64,000 nt of DNA, taken from positions 2,512,501-2,576,500 of the forward strand of contig NZ_CP133605.1 of assembly GCF_031199965.1 (NCBI RefSeq), in the 5' to 3' direction. Positions within the stretch are counted from its first letter, which is position 1; each line of letters begins with the position of its first letter. A program made the translations under genes and the position numbers. Source of the stretch: Paenibacillus sp. D2_2. Its GTDB lineage: Bacteria; Bacillota; Bacilli; Paenibacillales; Paenibacillaceae. Shown here piece after piece: positions 29,511 through 38,680 of the stretch. Below the pieces are notes generated by a model. That model was not told the origin of the DNA, made no database searches, and was given only the letters and a program-made list of their open reading frames with translations.

Positions 29511-29788
29511 GTTCAAAAGGCGGTTTTCAGCACCGAGAAGGTTGGATAAAGCTAGGGTCGAAAGGAGCGGAGCGTACGTAGTTTGTACGTGAGCACCGGA
29601 GGACCCGGCTGAATTCAAAATTCGATGCCGAATAACTTCTTGATTGACTTCGTGTTAGATATAGAGTTTATTCGTTATCAGCATGGCTGATGAAACTCTA
29701 TATCGCAAGAAAACCTACCTCTGCATCGCGGTCGCTCCTCCTTGAATGACTTCGATCGGTTTTCTTATCAAAAGTGGACTTTTTGAAC
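29511..29788. repeat. Structured intergenic element with inverted ends (MITE-like)
   Basis: The left end GTTCAAAAGGCGGTTTTC is inversely related to the right end (reverse complement GTTCAAAAAGTCCACTTTTG). Inside lies an 11-bp perfect inverted repeat (ATATAGAGTTT at 29660-29670, AAACTCTATAT at 29692-29702) and a smaller one around GTACGTAGTTTGTACGT. No protein is encoded. The pattern is that of a non-autonomous mobile repeat; I recall similar segments between genes of other Paenibacillus genomes but could not check copies. Confidence 0.5.
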
Positions 29789-29828
29789 AACCTCTACTAT
29801 ATGGGATGAACAGAGAGAGAGGGTAAGG

Positions 29829-30503
29829 ATGCCTACTATACTGGTTGCTGATGACGATGCGAATATTCGCGAGCTTGTTAGTTTATTTTTACGCACCGAT
29901 GGATTCACAACTGTCGAGGCTGTAGATGGCCAAGAAGCGCTGAACATCTATGCCTCGACACAGGTGGATCTTGTCGTGCTTGATATTATGATGCCAATCA
30001 TGGATGGTTGGACCTTGTGCAAGGAACTCCGCAGAGCTAATCCCGATCTGCCCCTTCTTATGCTGACAGCCAGAGGCGAAACCTGGGAGAAAGTAAAGGG
30101 ATTCGAACTGGGGACGGACGATTATTTGACGAAGCCATTTGATCCGCTGGAGCTGACGGTTCGAGTGAAGGCATTGTTAAAGCGATACCGAATTGGCTCC
30201 ACGCAGACCATCCAGTTAGCCAGTGTCATCCTCGATCGACTGACTTATAAGGTAACGAGAGGGACGGAGTCGCTCACCCTGCCGCTCAAGGAGTTCGAAT
30301 TGCTGTATAAGCTGGCTGGAACACCTGGTCAGGTCTATACGCGAGAACAGCTGATTGATCAAATCTGGGGAATCGATTATGTGGGAGATGAACGAACGGT
30401 CGATGTGCATATCAAACGACTGCGCGAACGGTTCGCGACCATATCTGATTTTCGAATTGAAACTGTACGCGGGCTAGGTTACAAACTAGAGGTTTGCGAA
30501 TGA
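29829..30503 (+). CDS. OmpR-family response regulator
   Basis: 224 aa. The receiver domain (1-115) has acidic pocket DDD at 8-10, phospho-acceptor Asp52 (VVLDIMMP) and Lys102 (LTKPFDP); the winged-helix output domain (about 130-222) ends VDVHIKRLRERF and TVRGLGYKLE. ATG 29829 follows GAGAGGGTAAGG. It is translationally coupled (ATGA) to the histidine kinase. An 11-bp tandem repeat of the type bound by OmpR regulators lies at 31975-31996, just past the kinase gene. Confidence 0.95.
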   Translation: MPTILVADDDANIRELVSLFLRTDGFTTVEAVDGQEALNIYASTQVDLVVLDIMMPIMDGWTLCKELRRANPDLPLLMLTARGETWEKVKGFELGTDDYLTKPFDPLELTVRVKALLKRYRIGSTQTIQLASVILDRLTYKVTRGTESLTLPLKEFELLYKLAGTPGQVYTREQLIDQIWGIDYVGDERTVDVHIKRLRERFATISDFRIETVRGLGYKLEVCE

Positions 30504-31867
30504 TCAAATCACTATATACTCGTGTGGTAGTTACATTTCTGGCCGCTATTATTTTGGGCACAGTCATCGGGTTTGTTATTACATTTTGGGAATATAGAGA
30601 GAAATTGAATGAAACCATGCATACGACCTTATCTAATTTCAGTCAGGATATCGTCCGGATTTACGAGATTCTTCCTGTTGATGAGGCGAACTTGTATGTG
30701 AGCGGTATGAGGCAGCTCAACGCTTATCATGTTCGAATTTACGATGGAACGGGGCAGTTCCAGTCCTATGGAGTACATAACGGACAGTCCCCTGCCTCTG
30801 TGACGATGGATCAAGTAAAGAAAGTATTGGGTGGGGAAATCGTGCGAGTTAATGCGAGTACTGTTTCTCCGAATCTCCTGGGGTTGCCGTTGAAAACGGA
30901 AATGGGTATGAAAGCGATGTTTGTGGAACAGCTGATAGCTCCTACTGCTTCCTTTAATATAAAATGGTTATCTTCTTTTGTGATCTATTCGTTAATTGCA
31001 GGCAGTCTACTAATTTTGGTTGCCTCTATATTCTTGGTAAGACCGATTAAAAAGCTAACCATAGCGACCAGACAGATAGCAGCCGGGGATTTCAATGTCG
31101 AGCTGAATATTAAGCAAAAGGGAGAGATTGGCTCTCTGGCTCGCAGTTTTGAAGAAATGATGCATGATCTGCAGCAGCTTGAACAAATGCGCAGAGATTT
31201 CGTATCGAATGTATCGCATGAGGTTCAGTCGCCACTCACTTCGATATCAGGTTATGCTAAGGCGCTTAAGCATGTAGCCATCTCCGACGTCGAGCGAAGC
31301 CGTTATCTTGATATTATCATTGCTGAATCGGAGCGGATGTCCAAGATGAGCGATGGCTTGTTGAAGCTGAGTTTGCTTGAATCACAGTCACAGCAGCTGA
31401 ATCGGGTTTCATATGGGCTTGACGAACAGATAAGACGTGTGATCGTGGCGATCCAACCGCAGTGGTCGGCACGCGATATCTCTTTTGAGCTCCATTTAAA
31501 AGCAGTGACTGTAACAGCAGACTATGATCTTCTAAATCAGGTATGGACCAATATCATTGGCAATAGCATCAAATTCTCGGAGGAAGGCGGTGTGATTTCT
31601 GTCAGCGTCCTGCAGGATTCCAAAAATGTAGCCGTCCAAATCTCCGATGCGGGAATGGGCATCTCACTCGAGGATCAGAAGCGCATCTTTGAGCGATTTT
31701 TTAAGGCGGATCGTTCCCACAGTCGCAAGCATGGCGGCAGCGGCATGGGATTGGCTATAGTGAAGCAAATTGTATCTCTACATCAAGGTGACATCCGAGT
31801 AGAAAGCGAGCTTGGCCAGGGAACAACGATTATGGTCACTTTGCCAATAAATATTCTACCGGAGTAA
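30500..31867 (+). CDS. Sensor histidine kinase
   Basis: About 455 aa from ATG 30500, overlapping the regulator stop as ATGA. Two membrane helices (about 8-30 and 160-182) flank a roughly 130-residue extracellular sensor; then HAMP (RPIKKLTIATRQIAAGDFNV), the HisKA dimerisation domain with His near residue 240 in SHEVQSPLTSI, and a HATPase_c with N-box (WTNIIGNSIKFS), G1 (DAGMGI), F-box and G2 (GGSGMGLAIVKQI). The VQS in place of the common LRT after HE occurs in a subset of Firmicute kinases. It phosphorylates the upstream regulator; the stimulus is unknown. Confidence 0.95.
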   Translation: MIKSLYTRVVVTFLAAIILGTVIGFVITFWEYREKLNETMHTTLSNFSQDIVRIYEILPVDEANLYVSGMRQLNAYHVRIYDGTGQFQSYGVHNGQSPASVTMDQVKKVLGGEIVRVNASTVSPNLLGLPLKTEMGMKAMFVEQLIAPTASFNIKWLSSFVIYSLIAGSLLILVASIFLVRPIKKLTIATRQIAAGDFNVELNIKQKGEIGSLARSFEEMMHDLQQLEQMRRDFVSNVSHEVQSPLTSISGYAKALKHVAISDVERSRYLDIIIAESERMSKMSDGLLKLSLLESQSQQLNRVSYGLDEQIRRVIVAIQPQWSARDISFELHLKAVTVTADYDLLNQVWTNIIGNSIKFSEEGGVISVSVLQDSKNVAVQISDAGMGISLEDQKRIFERFFKADRSHSRKHGGSGMGLAIVKQIVSLHQGDIRVESELGQGTTIMVTLPINILPE

Positions 31868-31943
31868 TTTAGAAATATTCGGTTATCGGATTGTTTAAGC
31901 TGCATTTCCTATGCTACAGCTTACATGGCAAGTAATGCTTGCT

Positions 31944-31964
31944 ATGCTAGCGTAGCATTTTTTT
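31944..31964 (+). terminator. Terminator after the two-component genes
   Basis: ATGCTA / TAGCAT stem with GCG loop followed by TTTTTT; a short stem, so moderate strength. Confidence 0.65.
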
Positions 31965-31974
31965 ATTTATATCT

Positions 31975-31996
31975 GTTCATATTCAGTTCATATTGT
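31975..31996 (+). promoter_or_regulatory. 11-bp tandem direct repeat, possible response-regulator operator
   Basis: GTTCATATTCA is followed immediately by GTTCATATTGT (9 identical leading bases, 11-bp period). One helical turn spacing is the signature of OmpR/PhoB-type sites. It lies about 80 bp upstream of the alpha/beta hydrolase gene and right after the two-component operon. Confidence 0.5.
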
Positions 31997-32078
31997 CGTC
32001 ATGAGGAGTACATCTTCGTAAGATACACTTCTTCTTGTAGCCCAAGGAGGCTGAATAAACAGAGATAGATAGGAGAAG

Positions 32079-33077
32079 ATGATCGTGCCACAAACAGAGA
32101 AAATGAATATAAAGAATAGAACGAGAGCCCAAAAAGTACGAAGTGTTTTGCTAAAAATAGCAGGAGCCATCGTACTAGCAGTTGTACTATTTCTAGTCGT
32201 TGTTTTTACAGTGGATAAGATCAGTAGTCGTGCGGAACAAAAAAAGATAGAGCCCTACGGTCAACAAGTATCTGTAGATGGGAAGAAGATGAATATATGG
32301 ATTCAAGGGGAGGGGAAAGAGACAGTCGTTCTCCTACCTGGTTATGGAACAGCAGCGCCAGCACTTGATTTTAAAGCGCTAATCGAAGAGTTATCTCCAT
32401 TCTACAAAGTCGTCGTGGTTGAGCCCTTTGGTTATGGATTAAGCGATGATACCAAAAAAGAACGAAACACAGCGAATATTGTAAGTGAGATTCATGAAGC
32501 CCTGCAGAGTCTGAATATTAATCGATACATTCTCATGGGCCATTCTATTGCAGGTATCTATGCGCTGGACTATGTGAACGAATATCCAGATGAAGTAATT
32601 GCATTTGCCGGAATCGATAGCAGTGTTCCAGAACAGGGCGGTATGGATGTTGAATTCCCAACGGGAACGTTCAAGTTTCTCAAAAAATCAGGTTTAGCTA
32701 GATTAATGTTGAAAGCATCGGGTGACCCCTATGCTGAACTCCCTTTTGATGATGAAACAAAAAAACAATTGAACCTTATTACGCTCAAAAATGTCTATAA
32801 TTCCAGCAGCATGAATGAAATGGAACATATTTATTCTAATTTCGTTGCCGCCCAAAATTTAAAATTTCCGGAAAATCTTCCCCTTATTTTATTTGTACAA
32901 TCAAATAATGAGAACAGAAAAGATTGGTTATCACTGCATGAAGAGCAAGCCAAAGAGTCTCGGTATGGAAAAGTGATACCACTTGAAGGAAGTCATTATT
33001 TACACCATACCCGTTCAAAAGAAATCGCCGAAGGCTTTAAGAGTTATGTGGAGGATATAATTTCAAAAGTGAAATAA
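32079..33077 (+). CDS. Membrane-anchored alpha/beta hydrolase
   Basis: About 330 aa. The start is ATG 32079 or GTG 32085; AGGAGA at 32071 is nearer the ideal distance for the GTG. A charged N-terminus and one membrane helix (about 27-47) precede the hydrolase fold: VVLLPGYGTAAP oxyanion loop, nucleophile elbow GHSIAG and a C-terminal His (GSHYLHH). The substrate is unknown; lipid, peptide or beta-lactam-like esters are all possible. It follows the two-component system and carries an operator-like tandem repeat upstream, so it may be its target. Confidence 0.85.
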   Translation: MIVPQTEKMNIKNRTRAQKVRSVLLKIAGAIVLAVVLFLVVVFTVDKISSRAEQKKIEPYGQQVSVDGKKMNIWIQGEGKETVVLLPGYGTAAPALDFKALIEELSPFYKVVVVEPFGYGLSDDTKKERNTANIVSEIHEALQSLNINRYILMGHSIAGIYALDYVNEYPDEVIAFAGIDSSVPEQGGMDVEFPTGTFKFLKKSGLARLMLKASGDPYAELPFDDETKKQLNLITLKNVYNSSSMNEMEHIYSNFVAAQNLKFPENLPLILFVQSNNENRKDWLSLHEEQAKESRYGKVIPLEGSHYLHHTRSKEIAEGFKSYVEDIISKVK

Positions 33078-33174
33078 AACAGCCTCCCTTTATTTATTAA
33101 CGGTAAATTTATTTCCCGATACGCCTAGGCAAGGATATAATATAGTAATAACTTTGCCAATATGGGGAATGAAA

Positions 33175-34407
33175 ATGTATCCAACGAAGCAGCAACTGGA
33201 TAATTATGCGGAACTTGCCGTTAAAATAGGGGTTAATGTTCAGCCGGGTCAAACAGTGGTCGTCATGGCGCCCGTGACAGCAGCTGATTTGGTTCGGCTA
33301 ATCACACTGCAAGCCTATAAATCTGGTGCGCACAACGTCTATGTAGAGTATAACGATGACGAGCTGACTAAAATTAAGTATCATCATGCACCCGAAGAAG
33401 TATTCTCAGAATATCCGGAATGGCGTGCGAAAGCGATGGAGGAATATGCGAAAAATGGGGCGGCTTTTATTCAGATCTATTCCCCTGACCCAGATTTGCT
33501 GGATGGTGTTGATCCAACACGAATAGCAACAGCTGCTAAAGCGGCGGCTACCGCACTAAGCAAATACCGTAGTTATCTGATGGGGCATCATACATCCTGG
33601 ACATTGATTTCGTATGCTACACCTGAGTGGGCGTGCAAGGTGTTCCCAGACGAAAGTACGGAATCTGCCGTACAAAAATTATGGCAGCTTATCATCGATG
33701 CTACTCGCATTGATCAGGAAGATCCGGTTGAAGCTTGGAGATTACATAATGCTAAGCTTAACGAAATGGAAACCTTTCTGAATAATAAGGCTTACAAGCA
33801 ATTGCAGTATGAAGCTCCTGGCACATCGTTAACTATTGATCTACCCGTGGGACATATTTGGCTTGGCGGTGCGAAGAAAAATAGAAAAGGAATTTTGGTC
33901 AATCCTAATATTCCTACAGAGGAAGTCTATACACTTCCAAGCAAGTATGGAGTAAATGGGACAGTTCGCAGCACGAAGCCTTTGAACAATAACGGTGTTA
34001 TTATCGATGGATTTTCTCTGACGTTTAAAGATGGAAAGGTCGTTGATTTTAGTGCCGAGCAAGGTGCTGAAGCACTGCAGAAGCTACTGGATACTGATGA
34101 AGGGGCAAGATATCTTGGAGAGGTTGCGTTGGTTCCGCATGACTCTCCGATTTCTAACTCGAACGTGATTTTTTACAACACTTTGTTTGATGAGAACGCT
34201 TCTTGTCATCTGGCGCTAGGTCAAGCATATCCGGTTACTATCCAGAATGGAACGGAGATGGATGAACAGGCATTGGAGAAGCATGGAGTGAACAAAAGCT
34301 TGATTCATGTCGACTTTATGATCGGCGCTGCTGAGCTTTCCATTGACGGTATTACACAGGATGGACGTAAAGAAGCGATCTTTAGGAACGGCAACTGGGC
34401 ATTTTAG
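33175..34407 (+). CDS. Aminopeptidase, M29 family (AmpS-like)
   Basis: About 410 aa. ATG 33175 is favoured, with GGGG 8 bp upstream; ATG 33169 is possible. Family landmarks: VNVQPGQTVVVMAPV near the N-terminus, HHTSWTLISYATPEWA, TDEGARYLGEVALVPHDSPIS, HLALGQAYP and HVDFMIG. M29 enzymes are cytoplasmic dimeric metallopeptidases that remove N-terminal residues from peptides using two metal ions. The length is normal and the frame intact. It is monocistronic. Confidence 0.93.
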   Translation: MYPTKQQLDNYAELAVKIGVNVQPGQTVVVMAPVTAADLVRLITLQAYKSGAHNVYVEYNDDELTKIKYHHAPEEVFSEYPEWRAKAMEEYAKNGAAFIQIYSPDPDLLDGVDPTRIATAAKAAATALSKYRSYLMGHHTSWTLISYATPEWACKVFPDESTESAVQKLWQLIIDATRIDQEDPVEAWRLHNAKLNEMETFLNNKAYKQLQYEAPGTSLTIDLPVGHIWLGGAKKNRKGILVNPNIPTEEVYTLPSKYGVNGTVRSTKPLNNNGVIIDGFSLTFKDGKVVDFSAEQGAEALQKLLDTDEGARYLGEVALVPHDSPISNSNVIFYNTLFDENASCHLALGQAYPVTIQNGTEMDEQALEKHGVNKSLIHVDFMIGAAELSIDGITQDGRKEAIFRNGNWAF

Positions 34408-34484
34408 AAGGATGATATGATGAATGTATCATTTGCTAAGTCTATAATATGATCTATCTGAATGTCTAAGAAAGGGAGTTTATT

Positions 34485-34916
34485 GTGTTTAATCTAACAG
34501 ATTGTATAGGATTTATTACAAATACAGCTTCCAAGAAAATTGTCGACGCTTTTAATGAGCGATTGCGGGAAAGCAATATCACCAGGGTTAAATGGATTGC
34601 GTTGTTCTTCATCGGTGAAGAGAAGAATATCTCACAGAAAGATCTGGCCCAAAAGATGAACGCTAACGAATCCTCCATCGCCAGATTGTTGGAACGGATG
34701 GAAAAGGATGACCTATGTGTGAGGGAGAGAGATACGTCGGATCGCAGAATCATTAGAGTAAACTTGACGTCCAAGGGATCACAATTAAGAACTGAGCTAC
34801 TGCCATTAGGGCAGATCTTCCATGATGATGCAACTGATGGGATTCCTACGGAGGATTTAGAGATTTTCAAGAACGTGCTGGATAAAATGGTTGCGAATGT
34901 TACCAAAGAACAATGA
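34485..34916 (+). CDS. MarR family transcriptional regulator
   Basis: 143 aa, GTG start after AGAAAGGGAG. Winged helix: ISQKDLAQKMNANESSIARLLERMEKDDL, with the wing DTSDRR and ending VNLTSKG. Dimerisation helices are at both ends. It is followed by a terminator and converges with the NSS transporter gene. A palindrome at 36449-36475, in the divergent promoter region beyond that transporter, is a candidate operator but this is inference. Confidence 0.9.
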   Translation: MFNLTDCIGFITNTASKKIVDAFNERLRESNITRVKWIALFFIGEEKNISQKDLAQKMNANESSIARLLERMEKDDLCVRERDTSDRRIIRVNLTSKGSQLRTELLPLGQIFHDDATDGIPTEDLEIFKNVLDKMVANVTKEQ

Positions 34917-34928
34917 TATGTAATAATT

Positions 34929-34978
34929 AAGGCAATCTCGCTAGCGTGCCGTCTATGGCGCCGCGAGATTGCCTTTTT
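34929..34978. terminator. Terminator between MarR and NSS transporter genes
   Basis: AAGGCAATCTCG / CGAGATTGCCTT stem followed by TTTT; it serves the MarR gene and, by its A-rich far side, possibly the converging transporter gene. Confidence 0.88.
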
Positions 34979-34984
34979 ATTGTA

Positions 34985-36341
34985 CTATTCGATTTTAATG
35001 ATCCCTGTTGTATGCAGAAGAACCAGAAGAACAAGAATTGGCGCAATGTAACGAAGCATGAACAGCCATATCTTGAACCAGACGGATTTCAATCCTGCTG
35101 CTTCTGCAGCACCTTTCCAGAAGTAACCTGGCAAATAGGGTAGTAATAAGCCCTCCTACGGGCAGCATGATATTCGAGGTTAAGAAATCAAGCCAGTCAA
35201 AGAAGTTCTTGCCGCCTATATTTGATAGGGATGGTGCAATCCCAAAGGATAGTGCGGATGGAAGCCCAATGAGCATAACAAGAACACTAATGATAATTAC
35301 GGACTTCTTACGGCTCCAGCCCCAGCGGTCCATCGTAAAGGATACAGGGACTTCCAGCAAAGAAACCGACGATGTAAGAGCCGCGATTGCTAGCAGGATG
35401 AAGAACAGACCTCCGAAGAATGCGCCGAACGGCATTGCCGAGAAAGCTGCAGGCAACGCCATAAACACGAGGCTCGGTCCCGAGTCAGGAGCAATTCCGA
35501 AGGAAGCGGTAGTCGGGAAAATGATCAACCCGGCAACAAAGGCATAGATCAAATCACCAGCCCCGATCGCTAGCGTAGCTGATCCTAGCGATTGACGCTT
35601 GTCCACATATGCGCCATACGTTAACAGTATCCCCATCCCAAGCGATAGGGAGAAGAAGGCATGTCCCAGTGCGACCAATGCAGATTCTGCGCTCAGCTTG
35701 GTAAAGTCGGGTTTTAGGAAAAATGCAACACCCTCACCTGCTCCCGGTAGAGTTACAGCGCGGATCATTAAACCGATCAACAGAATGATTAGACCGGGTA
35801 TTAGTATTTTGTTAAATTTCTCAATCCCACCGGAAATCCCTTTGATTACGACAAATGCAGTAATCAATATGGCAACAGCTTGCCAGACGATCGGTATATA
35901 TCCGCCAATAAAGGAAGAGAACTGCCCTTCATAATCAGGATTGCTATACAAATGGCCGCTAAAGGATTGGACTGCGTAGTTCAGCGTCCAACCAGCAACA
36001 ATGATATAGAAGGTCAAGATCAGAAAAGGAGCGATAACCTGTAGAAGCCCAAGCTTTCCGAATACTTTGGGGCCACCGGCTTTGACGAAGGAAGTAGCGG
36101 CACTGCCTCTACCTGCACGGCCAATGGCTAGTTCTGCTAATAGAACAGGAAGGCCTATCACGATCAGACAGATAATAAAGAGCAGGAAGAAGGCTGCTCC
36201 TCCATTCTCGCCAGTAATGTACGGAAATTTCCACATGTTTCCGAGACCTACTGAGCTGCCAATAGCAGCCATGATAAACCCTGTTGAAGAAAAACGGTCG
36301 TCTTTTTTCGACAACTCTGGGCTTTTTTGCGGTGTTGTCAT
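34985..36341 (-). CDS. Neurotransmitter:sodium symporter family (NSS) transporter (one frame break)
   Basis: About 451 aa after repair, with 11-12 membrane helices. NSS landmarks: FIMAAIGSSVGLGNMWKFPY (Na+ site region of helix 1), GENGGAAF, and GMGILLTYGAYVDKRQS. LeuT-type members import amino acids with sodium. The frame is lost near 35127; removing one base gives TLFAGYFWKGAAEAAGLK and a final hydrophobic helix (IAPILVLLVLLHTTGII) ending in TAG at 34985, the normal C-terminus. As sequenced, the last membrane helix is replaced by an unrelated tail. It is divergent from the AhpD-like gene. Confidence 0.9.
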
Positions 36342-36448
36342 AGAAGTTCCCCAGTATTAATATAAATATTTACTTATTATATTGCATTTTTGTAAGAAAA
36401 CCATGGAAAAATGTTTCAAAACAGAAAATCTTATTTTCGACAAAATAC

Positions 36449-36475
36449 TTTACAATGCAATTAATGCAGTGTAAA
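36449..36475. promoter_or_regulatory. 27-bp palindrome in a divergent promoter region
   Basis: Arms TTTACA-n-TGCA and TGCA-n-TGTAAA around a 5-bp centre. It lies between the NSS transporter (minus) and AhpD-like (plus) genes, suiting an operator for a dimeric regulator. MarR-type boxes look similar, and a MarR gene is 1.5 kb away. Confidence 0.4.
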
Positions 36476-36527
36476 CTAATAATAAATCATAAGTGAATTA
36501 TTTCACAAAAATAAGGAGCTGACAGAA

Positions 36528-36881
36528 ATGAAGAAAGATGTTAGACAAATGCTGAATGACTTTACTGGTGGCTTACAGGAACTGTCCGGAACAAATGGGG
36601 AGAGCGTTAATGCTTTTATGAACTTGCTGGGAACGAACTATGCCGATGGTGCTATTGATACGAAGACGAAAGAACTGATTAGTGTAGGGATCGCCGCCTA
36701 TAACCGCTGTGAATACTGCATTGTGTTCCACGTCTATAAGGCGCTCGAAGCAGGAGCAACCCGCGAACAGATTATTGAGGCGGCTATGGTCGCTGTTGCC
36801 TTTGGCGGCGGACCAAGCATGGCTTACTCGGTTACCCTGCTTAAGGATTCAATTGATGAGTTCGAGAAGGACTTTAAATAA
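36528..36881 (+). CDS. Carboxymuconolactone decarboxylase / AhpD-like protein
   Basis: 117 aa, ATG after AAGGAGCTGA. All-alpha CMD fold with the motif NRCEYCIVFHVYKALEAGAT: two cysteines in CxxC plus a His three residues on, the pattern of AhpD-like thiol-dependent peroxidase partners. The downstream dihydrolipoamide dehydrogenase gene is interesting because AhpD in mycobacteria draws electrons from lipoyl proteins, but a terminator separates the two genes here. Confidence 0.88.
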   Translation: MKKDVRQMLNDFTGGLQELSGTNGESVNAFMNLLGTNYADGAIDTKTKELISVGIAAYNRCEYCIVFHVYKALEAGATREQIIEAAMVAVAFGGGPSMAYSVTLLKDSIDEFEKDFK

Positions 36882-36900
36882 ACCTATAAATTTCTATACG

Positions 36901-36935
36901 GCAACCTTCTGAATGGTTCGGGAGGTTGCTTTTTT
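36901..36935 (+). terminator. Terminator after the AhpD-like gene
   Basis: GCAACCT / AGGTTGC stem with a 15-base loop followed by TTTTTT. Confidence 0.82.
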
Positions 36936-36975
36936 CAGATAAGCCCAAGCACTAAAGAAAATCGGAGGGAACCTC

Positions 36976-38680
36976 ATGATTATCAAGCTGGAACAGATCA
37001 CAGGACACGCCAACAGGGCGAAAATTGGGAAGCTGAATGTTACTGAAGGTGATCAGATTGAGATAGGTCAACCTTTACTTCAGATGGAGAGCAAGAAAGG
37101 GAATTCACCTGTAGTATCTAAATATAAAGGCAAAATTGACAAAGTATTGGTCGAGGAAGACCAGGAAATTGAACTCGGTCAAAGCTTATTTGAAGTGACA
37201 ACCGAAGGGTTAGCCAAAGAGACGGCAGAAAATAAACCGAAGTTGGACTACTTCAGTGGGCTTCTGCGTGGGAAGAAGGAGGATGTTCGAACTGAGCTGC
37301 TAATTATTGGCGCAGGACCGGGGGCTATGTCGCTGCCCTATACGCAGCTAAAAAGGGCATTCAAACTGTCCTTGTGGAGAAGGATTCCATGGGGGAACCT
37401 GCCTGAATGTCGGATGTATTCCGACCAAAGCTTTGATAAAATCCTCTGAGGTCTTCCATCAAATGATGCATGCCGATAATTTTGGTCTTTCAGTTAAGGA
37501 AATCGAGCTGGATATGGCCAAGGTAATTGATAAGAAGGATGAGATCAAGGGGACCCTGATATCAGGCATCGAATATCTGCTTGGCAAAAATAACGTCCGC
37601 GTCATTAAAGGCAACGCTTCATTCCTAAATGACAACCAGGTGCTCGTCAAGAGTGGAAAAGATGAATTCACGATTGAAGCCAAACATACCATCATTGCCA
37701 CCGGTTCTCAAATCGCGGATATTAATCTGCCGGGAATTGATCAAGATTTTGTCATGAACAGCACCTCAGCTCTTGCTCTTAGAAAAAACATCAGCTCGGT
37801 TACGATTATCGGCGGTGGCGTCATCGGTATGGAGTTTGCTTTTCTTTATTCCAACTTTGGAATACAGGTCAATGTCATAGAATTCTGTGACAGGCTGTTA
37901 ACGATGGTAGATAAAGACGTCTCAGAAGAAATTGCTCATATTGCTGCTGAGAAGAGAATCGGTGTATTTACGAGTTCCAAGGTAACCAGAATCGAGAAGG
38001 ACCAGTCTGGGAAAGCAGTGGTTATCTTTGAACAGGAAGGCGCCGAGAAATTCATGACAAGCGAGAAGGTTCTAGTTGCGATTGGCAGAACGCCGAATCT
38101 GGACGGGCTGGAGCTCGAAAAGACAGGAGTCAAGCTGAACGACAATGGAAAAGGTATTGCCGTCAATATGCACTTACAGACTTCGGTTGATCATATTTAT
38201 GCTATTGGCGATGTCACGAACCGGATTCAACTGGCCCATGTCGCTTCCCATGAAGGGATAGCGGCTGTGGATCATATACTCGGTTCTAATCCCCATGTTG
38301 ATTACGGGATGGTGCCAAATGTGATCTTTACATCGCCGGAAATCGCAGCAGTAGGTCTGAATGAAGATCAGGCCAGACTTATGGGTAGGAACATTCAAGT
38401 TAGCAAGTTCCCGTTCCAGGCCAATGGCAAAGCATTAACGATGCGAGAAGGAAGAGGCTTCATCAAGTTAGTTAAGGATCTGGACAGCGGCAAGCTGATC
38501 GGTGCTTCGATCATTGGGCCTGAAGCTTCGGCGCTGATTAGTACAATGACAGTCATGATCGGTTCGGGGATAAGTGAGGATGAGATCGCGCACACCATTT
38601 TTGCCCATCCGACGACGGGTGAAGTGATCCATGAGGCTGTATTGGGCCTGAGTATTGGGGCTTTGCATTACGATGAATAG
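36976..38680 (+). CDS. Dihydrolipoamide dehydrogenase with N-terminal lipoyl domain (two frame breaks)
   Basis: About 568 aa. Residues 1-75 form a biotinyl/lipoyl domain with the candidate lipoyl-lysine in MESKKGN; the rest is an FAD/NAD disulfide reductase: GAGPGG, redox disulfide GGTCLNVGCIPTK, NAD site IIGGGVIGMEF, GDV FAD site and dimerisation His-Glu in HPTTGEVIHE. Two breaks, at 37318-37322 and 37390-37395, are each cured by adding one G to a GGGGG run, restoring GPGGYVAALYAAKKG and SMGGTCLNVGC. E3 enzymes with their own lipoyl arm occur with pyruvate, acetoin and glycine-cleavage systems, yet no E1/E2 genes are nearby. It is coupled to lplA. Confidence 0.9.

Noticed and set aside
29511..29788. 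Insertion sequence remnant with transposase
   Set aside because: No transposase-like reading frame or fragment exists in the element; it is better described as a non-coding structured repeat.
34995..36360. Plus-strand open frames across the NSS transporter gene
   Set aside because: They are antisense shadows of a conserved multi-helix transporter and show no protein family features.
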